The notes under the pieces are model-generated. The model saw only the letters and a list, made by a program, of their open reading frames with translations, did no database searches and had not been told where the DNA came from. A program made the position numbers and the translations under genes. A DNA stretch of 64,000 nucleotides from Bacillota bacterium. GTDB taxonomy: Bacteria > Bacillota > Clostridia > Lachnospirales > Lachnospiraceae. Of this stretch, positions 49,934-58,371 are shown piece after piece (position 1 is the stretch's first letter; each line of letters starts with the position of its first letter). Location of the stretch: assembly GCA_023391695.1 (NCBI GenBank), contig JAEWAK010000052.1, positions 130,752-194,751 on the forward strand, in the 5' to 3' direction.

Positions 49934-49945
49934 AAACATAGTAAC

Positions 49946-49975
49946 ATAATATTGTTTCCTTGTCAACAATATTAT
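49946..49975. promoter_or_regulatory. Palindrome 2 before the MFS gene
   Basis: Eleven-base arms ATAATATTGTT and AACAATATTAT around TTTCCTTG-type spacer sequence that also occurs in palindrome 1 (TTCCTTG). Probable second operator. Confidence 0.6.
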
Positions 49976-49981
49976 AGAGAT

Positions 49982-50019
49982 AAAAAATGCAGCCTGTACT
50001 CCGGGTAGAGCCAGGCTGC
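49982..50019 (-). terminator. Terminator of the marR gene
   Basis: On the minus strand GCAGCCTG pairs with CAGGCTGC and is followed by ATTTTTTA. It ends marR transcription before the MFS promoter, so the two genes are separate transcripts. Confidence 0.8.
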
Positions 50020-50033
50020 TTGTAGTTTCATTT

Positions 50034-50519
50034 TCATTTATCAAATGTATCTGATTTAATGTCGATATCCAGTTTCTGTATTTCAGCATCCAAATGTCTG
50101 CTATACCTCTCCGCGAAGCCAAGCATCATGTCAAATTGCTCCTCGGTCACCTGCTCAAATATGACTTTATCCCGCTCATGAAACTCTTTATGCAGTGCTT
50201 CATGGGTTTTATATATTTCCAGCCCTTGTTTGGTAAGCCTAAAATAGATTTCTTTTCTGTTATCCGGTTTCTGGTAACTTTCGATAGAGCCCTTTTTAAT
50301 GAGCTTCTTTGTCATCTTACTTATGGCACCGCTAGTCATATAAAAGGACTCCGCAAGTTTTGTCACGTTGGAATCTATATTACTTCCAATGTATTCGATA
50401 CAATGTACTTCAGAAGAGTTATAACCCTTAAAACTATCTTTCATCTTAAAATTATTAAGCCAAACCATCTTGTTATATAGATTCCTGAAAGTCATTATGA
50501 CCTGTTCTTCCTTGTTCAT
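50034..50519 (-). CDS. MarR-family transcriptional regulator
   Basis: A 161-residue winged-helix repressor. HTH sequence VTKLAESFYMTSGAISKMTKKLIKKGSI and wing DNRKEIYFRLTKQG lie at about residues 50-105, with dimerisation helices at both ends. It stands directly upstream of the MFS exporter on the same strand. Two palindromes between the genes are its likely binding sites. Confidence 0.93.
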   Translation of the reverse strand: MNKEEQVIMTFRNLYNKMVWLNNFKMKDSFKGYNSSEVHCIEYIGSNIDSNVTKLAESFYMTSGAISKMTKKLIKKGSIESYQKPDNRKEIYFRLTKQGLEIYKTHEALHKEFHERDKVIFEQVTEEQFDMMLGFAERYSRHLDAEIQKLDIDIKSDTFDK

Positions 50520-50852
50520 GACCTGTCCTCCCGATTCGTTGGTTCGTTATCATTATTATAGTAAATCTTTGTTTCTATTTCAACAATATTAATATAATTA
50601 TTTTAGGAATTGAGCTATGCGTAGTCAAGGAAGTGTCTTTGTAGACAGCAATTCATCTCCTGCCTCGGAGGAAGGAGTCTTCTTGCTGCCAAATGATAAA
50701 TATATGATTGCAAAATGAATTAAGAACTGAAGTAAAGCTTAACTAACATAAGATATATTTAACAGATGGTAAATAGGTACTATCCTATATATAATAGTGC
50801 AGAAATAGTGCAAATAAATAACAATATATTCACTGAATAATGCAATAATACA

Positions 50853-50881
50853 TTGACAGGAGATTTTCCATACCCTATAAT
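50853..50881 (+). promoter_or_regulatory. Sigma-A promoter upstream of GH130
   Basis: TTGACA, 17 bases, TATAAT. The -35 lies inside one arm (GACAGGAGATT) of an inverted repeat whose other arm is AATCTCCCGTC at 50901-50911, so a regulator or an RNA fold may act here. Confidence 0.75.
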
Positions 50882-50982
50882 AAGTTTAACCTATCAAGGT
50901 AATCTCCCGTCAGTCGGCGGAAGTTAGACTTGATTTTTCAGCGGAGGCCGGATCATCCGCTGGAATAGCAGCCTGGCTGCGC

Positions 50983-51026
50983 AATAGGTTATGGGCATGC
51001 AGCAAAGCGGAATGCAAATATACGCT
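50983..51026 (+). repeat. Dispersed hairpin repeat, copy 4
   Basis: AATAGGTTATGGGCATGCAG, then AGCGGA, a 9-nt loop ending AATA, TACGCT. Its 5' part matches copy 3, and GCATGCAGCAAAGCGGA matches copy 1. Confidence 0.6.
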
Positions 51027-51130
51027 GGCATTAGACATGCAGGTGAAAGAAATTGTGCATCGGACATTTCCGATAGTGCATTACAGTGCATAATGATGCA
51101 TTTTAAATAAAAAGATAAAGGAGATATATT

Positions 51131-52150
51131 ATGGGTGAAATAAAAATGTATGCAGATAATCTGCCGAATCTACCCTGGCAGGAGAAACCGGAAAGCTGCG
51201 CAGGCCCGGTCTGGCGTTATTCCGAGAACCCTATTATCGGAAGAAATCCGTTAAAGGGAGTAGCAAGAATCTTTAACAGTGCAGTAGTACCTTATGAAGG
51301 TAAGTTTATCGGGGTATTCCGTGCTGAAACCAATAATGGTGTGCCCCACTTATATTTAGGCCGCAGTGAAGACGGTATCCATTGGACTTATGATCCGGAA
51401 AAAATACCGTTTGTCAATGAAAAAGGTGAATCTTTTATGCCTCGGTATGCCTATGATCCCCGTTTAATCAAAGTGGATGATACTTATTATATTATCTGGT
51501 GTACCGACTTTTATGGTGCAGCCCTTGGACTGGCTAAAACAAAGGATTTCAATACTTTCACCAGACTGGATAATCCGTTTCTGCCATTTAACCGGAACGG
51601 AGTATTATTCCCCAGAAAGATCAACGGCAATTTTACCTTGCTCTCCCGGCCAAGTGACAGCGGACATACCCCTTTTGGCGATATTTTTATCAGCGAAAGC
51701 CCGGACCTTGTTTTTTGGGGTAAACACAGGCATGTCATGACGAAAGGCACCCAGTGGTGGCAGACCTTAAAGATTGGCGGCGGTGCAGCACCTATTGAGA
51801 CAAGTGAAGGCTGGTTATTGTTTTACCACGGGGTAACCGGAACCTGTAACGGATATGTTTACAGTATGGGTGCGGCAATTCTTGATACTGATAATCCCTC
51901 CATGGTAAAATATCGTTCCGGGAATTTTATTCTAACCCCGGAAGAATGGTACGAAGAAAGAGGGTTTGTGGCGAATGTGGTATTTCCCTGTGCGACCCTT
52001 CACGATGCGGCTACCGGAAGAATTGCCATTTATTACGGCGCGGCCGACAGTTATGTCGGTATGGCTTTTACAACCCTGGAGGAAATCGTGGCTTACGTAA
52101 AAGAGCATCATGTCGAAATTGGCGATGATGCTTCTATTGGGATTATTTAA
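51131..52150 (+). CDS. Glycoside hydrolase family 130 beta-mannoside phosphorylase
   Basis: A 339-residue five-bladed propeller enzyme. It has NPLKGVARIFNSAVVPYEGKF near the N-terminus (with the catalytic Asp region further on in YAYDPRLIKVDDTYY), HTPFGDIFIS and GGGAAPIETSEGWLLFYHG. GH130 phosphorylases split beta-mannosides such as mannosyl-glucose or mannobiose with phosphate, giving mannose 1-phosphate (family knowledge). The length is typical, with no signal peptide, so it works in the cytosol. The phosphohexomutase gene downstream could process the sugar phosphate. Confidence 0.92.
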   Translation: MGEIKMYADNLPNLPWQEKPESCAGPVWRYSENPIIGRNPLKGVARIFNSAVVPYEGKFIGVFRAETNNGVPHLYLGRSEDGIHWTYDPEKIPFVNEKGESFMPRYAYDPRLIKVDDTYYIIWCTDFYGAALGLAKTKDFNTFTRLDNPFLPFNRNGVLFPRKINGNFTLLSRPSDSGHTPFGDIFISESPDLVFWGKHRHVMTKGTQWWQTLKIGGGAAPIETSEGWLLFYHGVTGTCNGYVYSMGAAILDTDNPSMVKYRSGNFILTPEEWYEERGFVANVVFPCATLHDAATGRIAIYYGAADSYVGMAFTTLEEIVAYVKEHHVEIGDDASIGII

Positions 52151-52302
52151 CCTTGCTGCTTTTCTTTTACCTTAAAAATTAGTATCATAATGTTACAAAA
52201 AGTATACAAGGAAATTCTCCTCAGTATTAAAAAATGCATTGCAAGATATTGTGAAATTAAGTACAATGTAAAATAATAAGAAATATGAAAGGAGAATACA
52301 TT

Positions 52303-54018
52303 TTGGACTATTTAGAGAAATACAAACAATGGACTACGGATGAGTACTTTGACGAAGCAACCAGAAAAGAATTAAGGGATTTAGCGGGAAACGATGCTGA
52401 GATTAAGGATCGTTTTTATAAAGACTTGGAATTTGGTACAGGAGGTCTTCGCGGTGTTTTAGGTGCCGGAAGCAACCGAATGAATTTATATACGGTGAGA
52501 AAGGCGACACAGGGACTGGCTAATTATATTATAAAGCAGGGCGGCGCGGATAAAGGTGTAGCAATCGCTTATGATTCCAGAAGAATGTCCCCGGAATTTG
52601 CATCGGATGCGGCCCTTTGCTTAAATGCTAACGGAATCAAAGCCTATGTGTTTGAATCCTTAAGGCCTACCCCGGAATTATCCTTTACCGTAAGGGAATT
52701 AGGGTGTATTTCCGGTATTGTAATTACCGCAAGTCATAATCCGGCAGAGTATAACGGATATAAAGTGTACTGGGAAGACGGCGCCCAGATTACCTATCCG
52801 AAGGATGAGGAAATCATTACGGAAGTGAATGGAATCACCGATTATGCATCGGTTAAAACCATGAATAAAGAAACCGCTCGGGCTCAGGGGCTTTATAACA
52901 TAATTGGTTCTGAAATTGATGATAAATACATTGCCGAACTGAAAAAATTAGTGGTAAATCCTGTGCCGGATGCCTGCAAAGACATGAAAATCGTTTATAC
53001 CCCTCTTAACGGTACCGGTAATCTTCCTGTAAGGCGTATTTTAAAAGAACTTGGTTTTACCAATGTATATGTTGTTCCGGAACAGGAGTTCCCGGATTCC
53101 AATTTTACTACGGTAGGCTACCCCAATCCGGAAGACCCGAAAGTGTTTACCCTGGCTAAGAAACTGGCCGATGAGGTGGGTGCGGATTTAATTCTGGCAA
53201 CCGATCCGGATGCGGACAGACTCGGGGTACAGGTGCGTAATGAACAGGGCGAATTTGTATTACTGACCGGCAATATGTCCGGCTCATTAATAGCAGAATA
53301 TGTATTTTCCCAGAAGGCGGAACATGGCACCCTTCCCTCCAATGCAGCACTGGTTAAAACCATTGTAACCGGTAATATGTCAGACCAGATTGCCAGGTAC
53401 TACGGTGCTGAATTAATTGAAGTATTAACCGGATTTAAGTACATTGGGGAACAGATTAAATTATTTAAGGAAACAGGCTCCCACGAGTACGTGTTCGGAT
53501 TTGAAGAAAGTTATGGCTGTTTGATCGGCACCCATTCCAGGGATAAGGATGCGGTGGTTGCCGTTATGGCCCTTTGTGAGGCAGCCGCTTATTATAAACA
53601 AAAGGGAATTACCCTGTATGAACAGATGAACCGTTTGTTTGAGAAATACGGATATTTTAAAGAAGACCTGGTATCCGTAACCTTAAAAGGCATTGAAGGC
53701 ATGGAGAAAATCAAGGAAATCATGGGAAGTTACAGAAAGAATCCTCCTGTTGCCGCCGGCGGCTGTAAAGTCCTTAAATTCAGGGATTATGAAGCAGATA
53801 CTATAACGGATATTGCGGAAGGAACCGTAACCCCAACCGGCCTGCCAGGGTCCGATGTTCTTTACTTTGAACTGGAAGAAGATGCCTGGTGTGCGGTAAG
53901 GCCTTCCGGAACAGAACCCAAAATTAAATTCTATTTTGGTGTAAAAGGCAGCAGTTTGGAGAATGCGGAAGACAGATTAAAGAAACTGGTAAAAGACCCG
54001 GTATTCCAAGTACAATAA
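52303..54018 (+). CDS. Phosphoglucomutase/phosphomannomutase (long form)
   Basis: A 571-residue alpha-D-phosphohexomutase. The phosphoserine loop is GIVITASHNPAEYNGYKVY, the magnesium site ATDPDADRLGV, the sugar loop GFEESYGCLIG and the phosphate site VRPSGTEPKIKFYF. It interconverts hexose 1- and 6-phosphates, linking the phosphorylase products to glycolysis. The TTG at 52303 was chosen because AAGGAG lies eight bases before it; the ATG at 52285 actually overlaps that ribosome site. It follows GH130 by 152 bases. Confidence 0.93.
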   Translation: MDYLEKYKQWTTDEYFDEATRKELRDLAGNDAEIKDRFYKDLEFGTGGLRGVLGAGSNRMNLYTVRKATQGLANYIIKQGGADKGVAIAYDSRRMSPEFASDAALCLNANGIKAYVFESLRPTPELSFTVRELGCISGIVITASHNPAEYNGYKVYWEDGAQITYPKDEEIITEVNGITDYASVKTMNKETARAQGLYNIIGSEIDDKYIAELKKLVVNPVPDACKDMKIVYTPLNGTGNLPVRRILKELGFTNVYVVPEQEFPDSNFTTVGYPNPEDPKVFTLAKKLADEVGADLILATDPDADRLGVQVRNEQGEFVLLTGNMSGSLIAEYVFSQKAEHGTLPSNAALVKTIVTGNMSDQIARYYGAELIEVLTGFKYIGEQIKLFKETGSHEYVFGFEESYGCLIGTHSRDKDAVVAVMALCEAAAYYKQKGITLYEQMNRLFEKYGYFKEDLVSVTLKGIEGMEKIKEIMGSYRKNPPVAAGGCKVLKFRDYEADTITDIAEGTVTPTGLPGSDVLYFELEEDAWCAVRPSGTEPKIKFYFGVKGSSLENAEDRLKKLVKDPVFQVQ

Positions 54019-54179
54019 CCGGTTGAATGTATTGACTTGGCTGGATGTATTGACCCATATTAAGAACTATATAAAGCTAAATAATTAGTAACTGTTCAGT
54101 TGTTACGGGAAAAGAGGTAAGAACCGCAGTGACTGAATAGCACCATTCAATTTACAATAAAATATCTTAACTGCTTTTA

Positions 54180-54228
54180 CGGCTGCTGCAAGATGCTCTG
54201 GACATAAATTTTGCGGCAGCCGTTTTAT
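54180..54228 (+). terminator. Terminator-like hairpin before the GH9 gene
   Basis: CGGCTGCTGCAA pairs with TTGCGGCAGCCG and is followed by TTTTATAT. It would end the mutase transcript. Confidence 0.75.
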
Positions 54229-54273
54229 ATAATGGAGATATGGTCTGCAGTTTTTAAAAGGAGGAGTGAAGTT

Positions 54274-55932
54274 ATGGAATATCAAACCAATATACACCTT
54301 AATCAGGTCGGGTATTTGGCGAAGGGTAAAAAAGTAGCAATACTGGCAAATACAAACGGACATTTTAAAATTGTTAAGGCATTGGATAACCAGGCGGTTT
54401 TTGAGGGAGAAAGCTATCCCGCTTTTGGAAAAGGCACGGGCAGGGAGGTTATCGATGAAGCCTCTGGGGATATGATATCCTACTGTGATTTCAGTTCTGT
54501 GACGCAGGAAGGGGAATATTATCTGGAACTTAGCGGACAGGGAAGATCCTATCCTTTTTACATAGGCAGCAGGATATACGCACCGGTGAAGGAGGCCTTA
54601 TTAAAGGGCCTGTATTATCAGCGCTGCGGTGCAGCGTTATCCCATGAGTCTGCCGGAGACTGGGCACATCCGGTTTGCCATACCGGCCTTGCCAAAGTGT
54701 ACTTAAATCCTGAGAGGGAAATTGAAGTATCCGGCGGCTGGCATGATGCGGGGGATTATGGCCGGTATGCTGCACCCGGAGCAATCAGTGTGGCGGATAT
54801 TCTAATCAGTTATGAATTATATGGGGATGCCTATACCGATGAGACAGGTATACCGGAGAGCGGCAACGGCATCTCGGATGCCCTGGATGAAGCCAGGGTG
54901 GAATTGGAATGGCTGCTCAAGATACAGAATACGGAAAACGGCGGTGTATTCCATAAGGTTACGACAAAACAGTTCTGCGGTATGATTATGCCGGAAGCAG
55001 AAGGAGAACCGCTTTATGCCCTTACAGAGTCGGCGGTGGCTGCCGGGGATTTTGCAGCCGTAATGGCTATGGCCTCAAGAATTTACCGGAAGTTTGACGA
55101 AGCTTTTGCGGATACCATGTTAGAGGCTGCCAGGCGGGCCTGGTTGTGGCTGAAAGATAATCCCGATATGCCTGTATTTATAAATCCCCCGGATGTGGGT
55201 ACCGGTGAATATGGGGATCCTGATTCCAGGGATGAAAGATACTGGGCAGCCGTAGAGCTATACCGCGTCACCGGTGAAGAGGAATACCAGGATTATATAA
55301 AGAATATCCTTCGGACCGATGTGGACAAAACCGGCTTTGGCTGGGAACAGGTGGGAGGCTATGCTACTTTTTCCTGCCTGTGGATGGAGAAAGAAGGGGA
55401 ACAGGTCATAGATAAGACCCTGGCTGACCGTTTACAAAAGGAATTCCTGAATAAAGCGGAGGAACTGCTTTTAACAGCCCGTAAAGACGGTTACATGGCA
55501 GATATTCCTCCCCGGGGGTACCGCTGGGGCAGCAATATGGATATTATGAATGGAGCCCAGCTATTGATCCTGGCTTACTTTCTTACCGGCAGGGAGGAAT
55601 ATAATCAGGTGATCCTTGATCAATTTCATTATATACTGGGACGTAATCCTGTGGGAATCAGCTATATAACAGGAACCGGCACCCATGCCGTAAACAATAT
55701 CCATCACAGGCCGTCGGTGGCAGACGGAGTAGAAAAGGCGGTTCCGGGTTTATTATCCGGAGGCCCCAATAAGGGGCTTAATGATGAAGCCGCAAAAAAG
55801 CTGATTCCGGTTGGAACACCTCCTGCCAAATGCTTCATCGACCATACCGACAGTTATTCCACCAATGAAATAACTATTTATTGGAATACAGCGGCTTTAT
55901 TTGTAGCAGCGTATATAGGTGAATATTTATAA
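54274..55932 (+). CDS. Cytosolic glycoside hydrolase family 9 enzyme with CelD_N domain
   Basis: A 552-residue protein. An N-terminal Ig-like CelD_N domain (IHLNQVGYLAKGKKVAIL, about residues 6-95) precedes the GH9 (alpha/alpha)6 barrel. The barrel has GGWHDAGDYGRYAAPG (catalytic base Asp), NIHHRPS and DHTDSYSTNEITIYWNTAAL (catalytic acid Glu). There is no signal peptide, carbohydrate-binding module or dockerin, so it should act on imported cellodextrins or related beta-glucans inside the cell. AGGAGG precedes the ATG at 54274; the longer frame reads through the upstream hairpin. It lies beside GH130 and a phosphohexomutase. Confidence 0.93.
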   Translation: MEYQTNIHLNQVGYLAKGKKVAILANTNGHFKIVKALDNQAVFEGESYPAFGKGTGREVIDEASGDMISYCDFSSVTQEGEYYLELSGQGRSYPFYIGSRIYAPVKEALLKGLYYQRCGAALSHESAGDWAHPVCHTGLAKVYLNPEREIEVSGGWHDAGDYGRYAAPGAISVADILISYELYGDAYTDETGIPESGNGISDALDEARVELEWLLKIQNTENGGVFHKVTTKQFCGMIMPEAEGEPLYALTESAVAAGDFAAVMAMASRIYRKFDEAFADTMLEAARRAWLWLKDNPDMPVFINPPDVGTGEYGDPDSRDERYWAAVELYRVTGEEEYQDYIKNILRTDVDKTGFGWEQVGGYATFSCLWMEKEGEQVIDKTLADRLQKEFLNKAEELLLTARKDGYMADIPPRGYRWGSNMDIMNGAQLLILAYFLTGREEYNQVILDQFHYILGRNPVGISYITGTGTHAVNNIHHRPSVADGVEKAVPGLLSGGPNKGLNDEAAKKLIPVGTPPAKCFIDHTDSYSTNEITIYWNTAALFVAAYIGEYL

Positions 55933-56156
55933 TGAAACATCGCAGTCAGACATGCTCCGATTTATTTTATTAAATCAGCATCCGGTTTGCAGAAGAAAGC
56001 ATTGGTTACGGTATATTTCCTATGCTTTCCGGCAAGTGCTAAGAGTTGAATTTATCAAGTAAATATTCAATTTTCGTACTGCAGAGTTTCAGTTTATAAC
56101 TGATTTAACTGATCAGTACACCCGTGAAAAGAGTGGTTGATTCAGGAGAAAAGAGA

Positions 56157-56217
56157 ATAAGCCCGTTCGTGGGGATTAAGTGATAGAGGGAGCCTTAATC
56201 TGTACAAACGGGCTTAT
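56157..56217. terminator. Bidirectional terminator between GH9 and SPFH genes
   Basis: ATAAGCCCGTT and AACGGGCTTAT form the outer stem, and GATTAAG/CTTAATC an inner one. It lies between convergent genes. Confidence 0.7.
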
Positions 56218-56230
56218 ATCAATTTATCAA

Positions 56231-57199
56231 TCAGATTAATTTCTGGCCGCAGTTCGGGCAGAAATTGGCATCGCCAGTTTTTTGCCCGCAGTTCGGACAG
56301 AAATTCGGTTTTTTACCTTCGCTTACATATTGATTGGGAGACTGTCCGGAAGGTGTCTGGTTCATGTTTTGCATCATTTGATTAGCCATGTTCATGCCCA
56401 TCATCATGCCTGCCATATCGGATGCCATACCGCCGCCGCTTACCCTGCCGGAGGCGATTCCGTCAGTCATAACTGCCTGCTGGTATCTGCTCATATCCCC
56501 GATCATACTGGTAGAGGCGTTTTTGTTAATCATCTCCTGAATTTCTTCCGGATAGGAAAAACTCATAACATGAAAGCCGGTTACGCTAAGGCCGGTATCA
56601 AATAGCTGCATATCCAGATCGGTTTTAATACCGTTGCTGATATCAAAGGAATTGGCCTGGAGGTTAAACATATCTTTCCCTTCTTTGGCAATCCATTTCA
56701 TGAGCAGCTGGTCTAGCAGGGAGGTAATACGGAGTTTAACGTCTTCCACCAAATAACTGTCTTTCACGCCGGCGATTTTATCTATCAATTTAATATAATC
56801 ATTAACTTTAAAATTAAAGGTACCGTTCGCACGGATCGGCAATCCCCCCGGTAACTGGGGAGTCGGAATATTAATAGCGTTTCTTGTTCCCCATTTAACG
56901 GTAAATTCCTTGGTGTTGATGAACAGTACTTCAGCCCTCATTCCGCTGTTAAAGCCAAACCGGAATCCTTTTAGGGTTGAAAGGAAGGGTATGATTTCCG
57001 ATTCAATGTCATAGTCCCCGTCATCTTTAAAGATTCCTTCTATTTTGCCGTTAAATAAAAATACAGCATCCTGTCCCGGACGTATGATTAATTTACTGCC
57101 TTTTTTAATTTCTTCATTATGCCATTTATAGAAGATCATATCTTCCCTGAATTCTTCCCATTCTACGACATTTGATAATTGTCCTGAAAAAAGTCCCAT
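56231..57199 (-). CDS. SPFH-domain protein with C-terminal double zinc ribbon
   Basis: A 322-residue protein. The SPFH/band-7-like domain covers about residues 30-230 (GTFNFKVNDYIKLIDKIAG, then SFSYPEEIQEMINKNAS). A Met-rich flexible part (MAGMMMGMNMANQMMQNMNQ) and two zinc knuckles (FCPNCGQK twice) at the end follow. Such proteins cluster with PspA and are thought to help membrane stress responses (family knowledge, limited). AAAGGATG lies before the ATG. It is the last gene of the four-gene minus-strand cluster. Confidence 0.88.
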   Translation of the reverse strand: MGLFSGQLSNVVEWEEFREDMIFYKWHNEEIKKGSKLIIRPGQDAVFLFNGKIEGIFKDDGDYDIESEIIPFLSTLKGFRFGFNSGMRAEVLFINTKEFTVKWGTRNAINIPTPQLPGGLPIRANGTFNFKVNDYIKLIDKIAGVKDSYLVEDVKLRITSLLDQLLMKWIAKEGKDMFNLQANSFDISNGIKTDLDMQLFDTGLSVTGFHVMSFSYPEEIQEMINKNASTSMIGDMSRYQQAVMTDGIASGRVSGGGMASDMAGMMMGMNMANQMMQNMNQTPSGQSPNQYVSEGKKPNFCPNCGQKTGDANFCPNCGQKLI

Positions 57200-57282
57200 G
57201 GTTTTTACATCCTTTCTGCAAACATAAAACGCCTTGTAAATAGCTCTGTTACCCTGTCTTTAAAAACGGATTCCCGAAGGTT

Positions 57283-58371
57283 TTAAAAACTTCGACCGCC
57301 GCCGCTGTGGGAGTGTCCGCCGCTTGAAACACCGCCCCCACCGCTGCTTCGACCGCCGCCCCCAAAACTCCGTATGCCCCCGCCGCCGCTTCGCCCATTG
57401 TTGTCATTGTCGGTAGGTCTTTTTACTCTGGTGGTTGTGGTTCTGATAAAATCATCCCGTTTTGCAACTATCCCGGAATGCCTCTCATCCAGGTAGGTCC
57501 GGTTATGGACCGTAACCCTGCCGCCGGAATTGGCTGCCATGGTGCCCACTGCAATTGCTCCGATAATAAGGGCGAGGACTATCTGGAAGGTGGTATTGTA
57601 AAAAATACTGTCTTTCTCTCCGTTATTATTAACGGAATTATTATAGGCTGAATCATTGTAACCATTACCGGAATCATCGTAATAGGAATCATCATAATTA
57701 TTGACATAATCATCATCCGCCGATTCGCCGTAATAGTCACTGGGGCCGTCGTAGCCGGATTCACCGTAATAATTGCCGGAATCAATATCTCCGGTGGCTG
57801 GAGCCGTGTTAACGCCTTCTTCTTCATTCATATAATAGGCTGCCTGTTTGGCAAACTCCTCCATGGCACCGTAATAATTGCCGGTCTGAAGCAGCCGAAC
57901 TATATCATCCAGCATATGCTCGATGCGGTCATTGTTAAGATAATACTCGGCATTACCATAACCCTGGATTTCCACGCCCCGGTCGTCACTTTGCATATTT
58001 AACAGGAGCATGGCAGTATCCCCGAACTCCTGATCGTAACCAAAACCATGTTCGTCATAGAAATCTTCCAGGTATTTTTTTCTTGATTCACCCGCAAGAT
58101 CTGCGGTAATTATGACAATGTCAATTTTGCCGTCTTCCCCATATTCTGCACAGATATCTTCTAATCCGGCAATTTCCTCTTCGGTAAAAAGCCCGTATAA
58201 ATCATACACTTTCTGCTGCGGTTCTGCCGAATCGGCAGACGAAGCTGCCAGGGCATATACCGGAGTGTTTACTGTAGTAAAGATTGAAAGCAGCAGGGTT
58301 AAGAGGAAAACAATACCGGTAACAGGCAGTAGAGGAGATTTAAAGTTTTTCGGTTTCCTTCCCTTCATCAT
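57283..58371 (-). CDS. TPM-domain membrane protein with Gly/Ser-rich tail
   Basis: A 362-residue protein. A signal-like N-terminal helix (TGIVFLLTLLLSIFTTV) is followed by a TPM domain (about residues 50-190, KVYDLYGLFTEEEIAGLEDICAEYG) exposed outside. An Asp/Tyr/Asn-rich low-complexity linker (about 200-255), a second helix (FQIVLALIIGAIAVGTMAA) and a cytosolic tail ending in GGGGRSSGGGG-type sequence complete it. Its start overlaps the stop of the zinc-ribbon gene by four bases. TPM domains occur in proteins tied to envelope maintenance and photosystem repair; no enzymatic activity is certain here. Confidence 0.88.
   Translation of the reverse strand: MMKGRKPKNFKSPLLPVTGIVFLLTLLLSIFTTVNTPVYALAASSADSAEPQQKVYDLYGLFTEEEIAGLEDICAEYGEDGKIDIVIITADLAGESRKKYLEDFYDEHGFGYDQEFGDTAMLLLNMQSDDRGVEIQGYGNAEYYLNNDRIEHMLDDIVRLLQTGNYYGAMEEFAKQAAYYMNEEEGVNTAPATGDIDSGNYYGESGYDGPSDYYGESADDDYVNNYDDSYYDDSGNGYNDSAYNNSVNNNGEKDSIFYNTTFQIVLALIIGAIAVGTMAANSGGRVTVHNRTYLDERHSGIVAKRDDFIRTTTTRVKRPTDNDNNGRSGGGGIRSFGGGGRSSGGGGVSSGGHSHSGGGRSF

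Larger units (their letters stand above)
50520..51130. other. Long upstream region of the GH130 gene
   Basis: Contains the marR 5' flank, a strong promoter at 50853 and a roughly 250-base leader. The leader has CAGCGGA/TCCGCTG and GCAGCC/GGCTGC hairpins, a hairpin repeat copy and a cluster of GTGCAT/ATGCAC motifs near 51055-51100. No gene was found. Confidence 0.5.

Noticed and set aside
49889..50122. 78-codon N-terminal extension of the MFS transporter
   Set aside because: It would run through two palindromic operators and the marR terminator and into the marR coding region; a ribosome site stands before the TTG at 49888.
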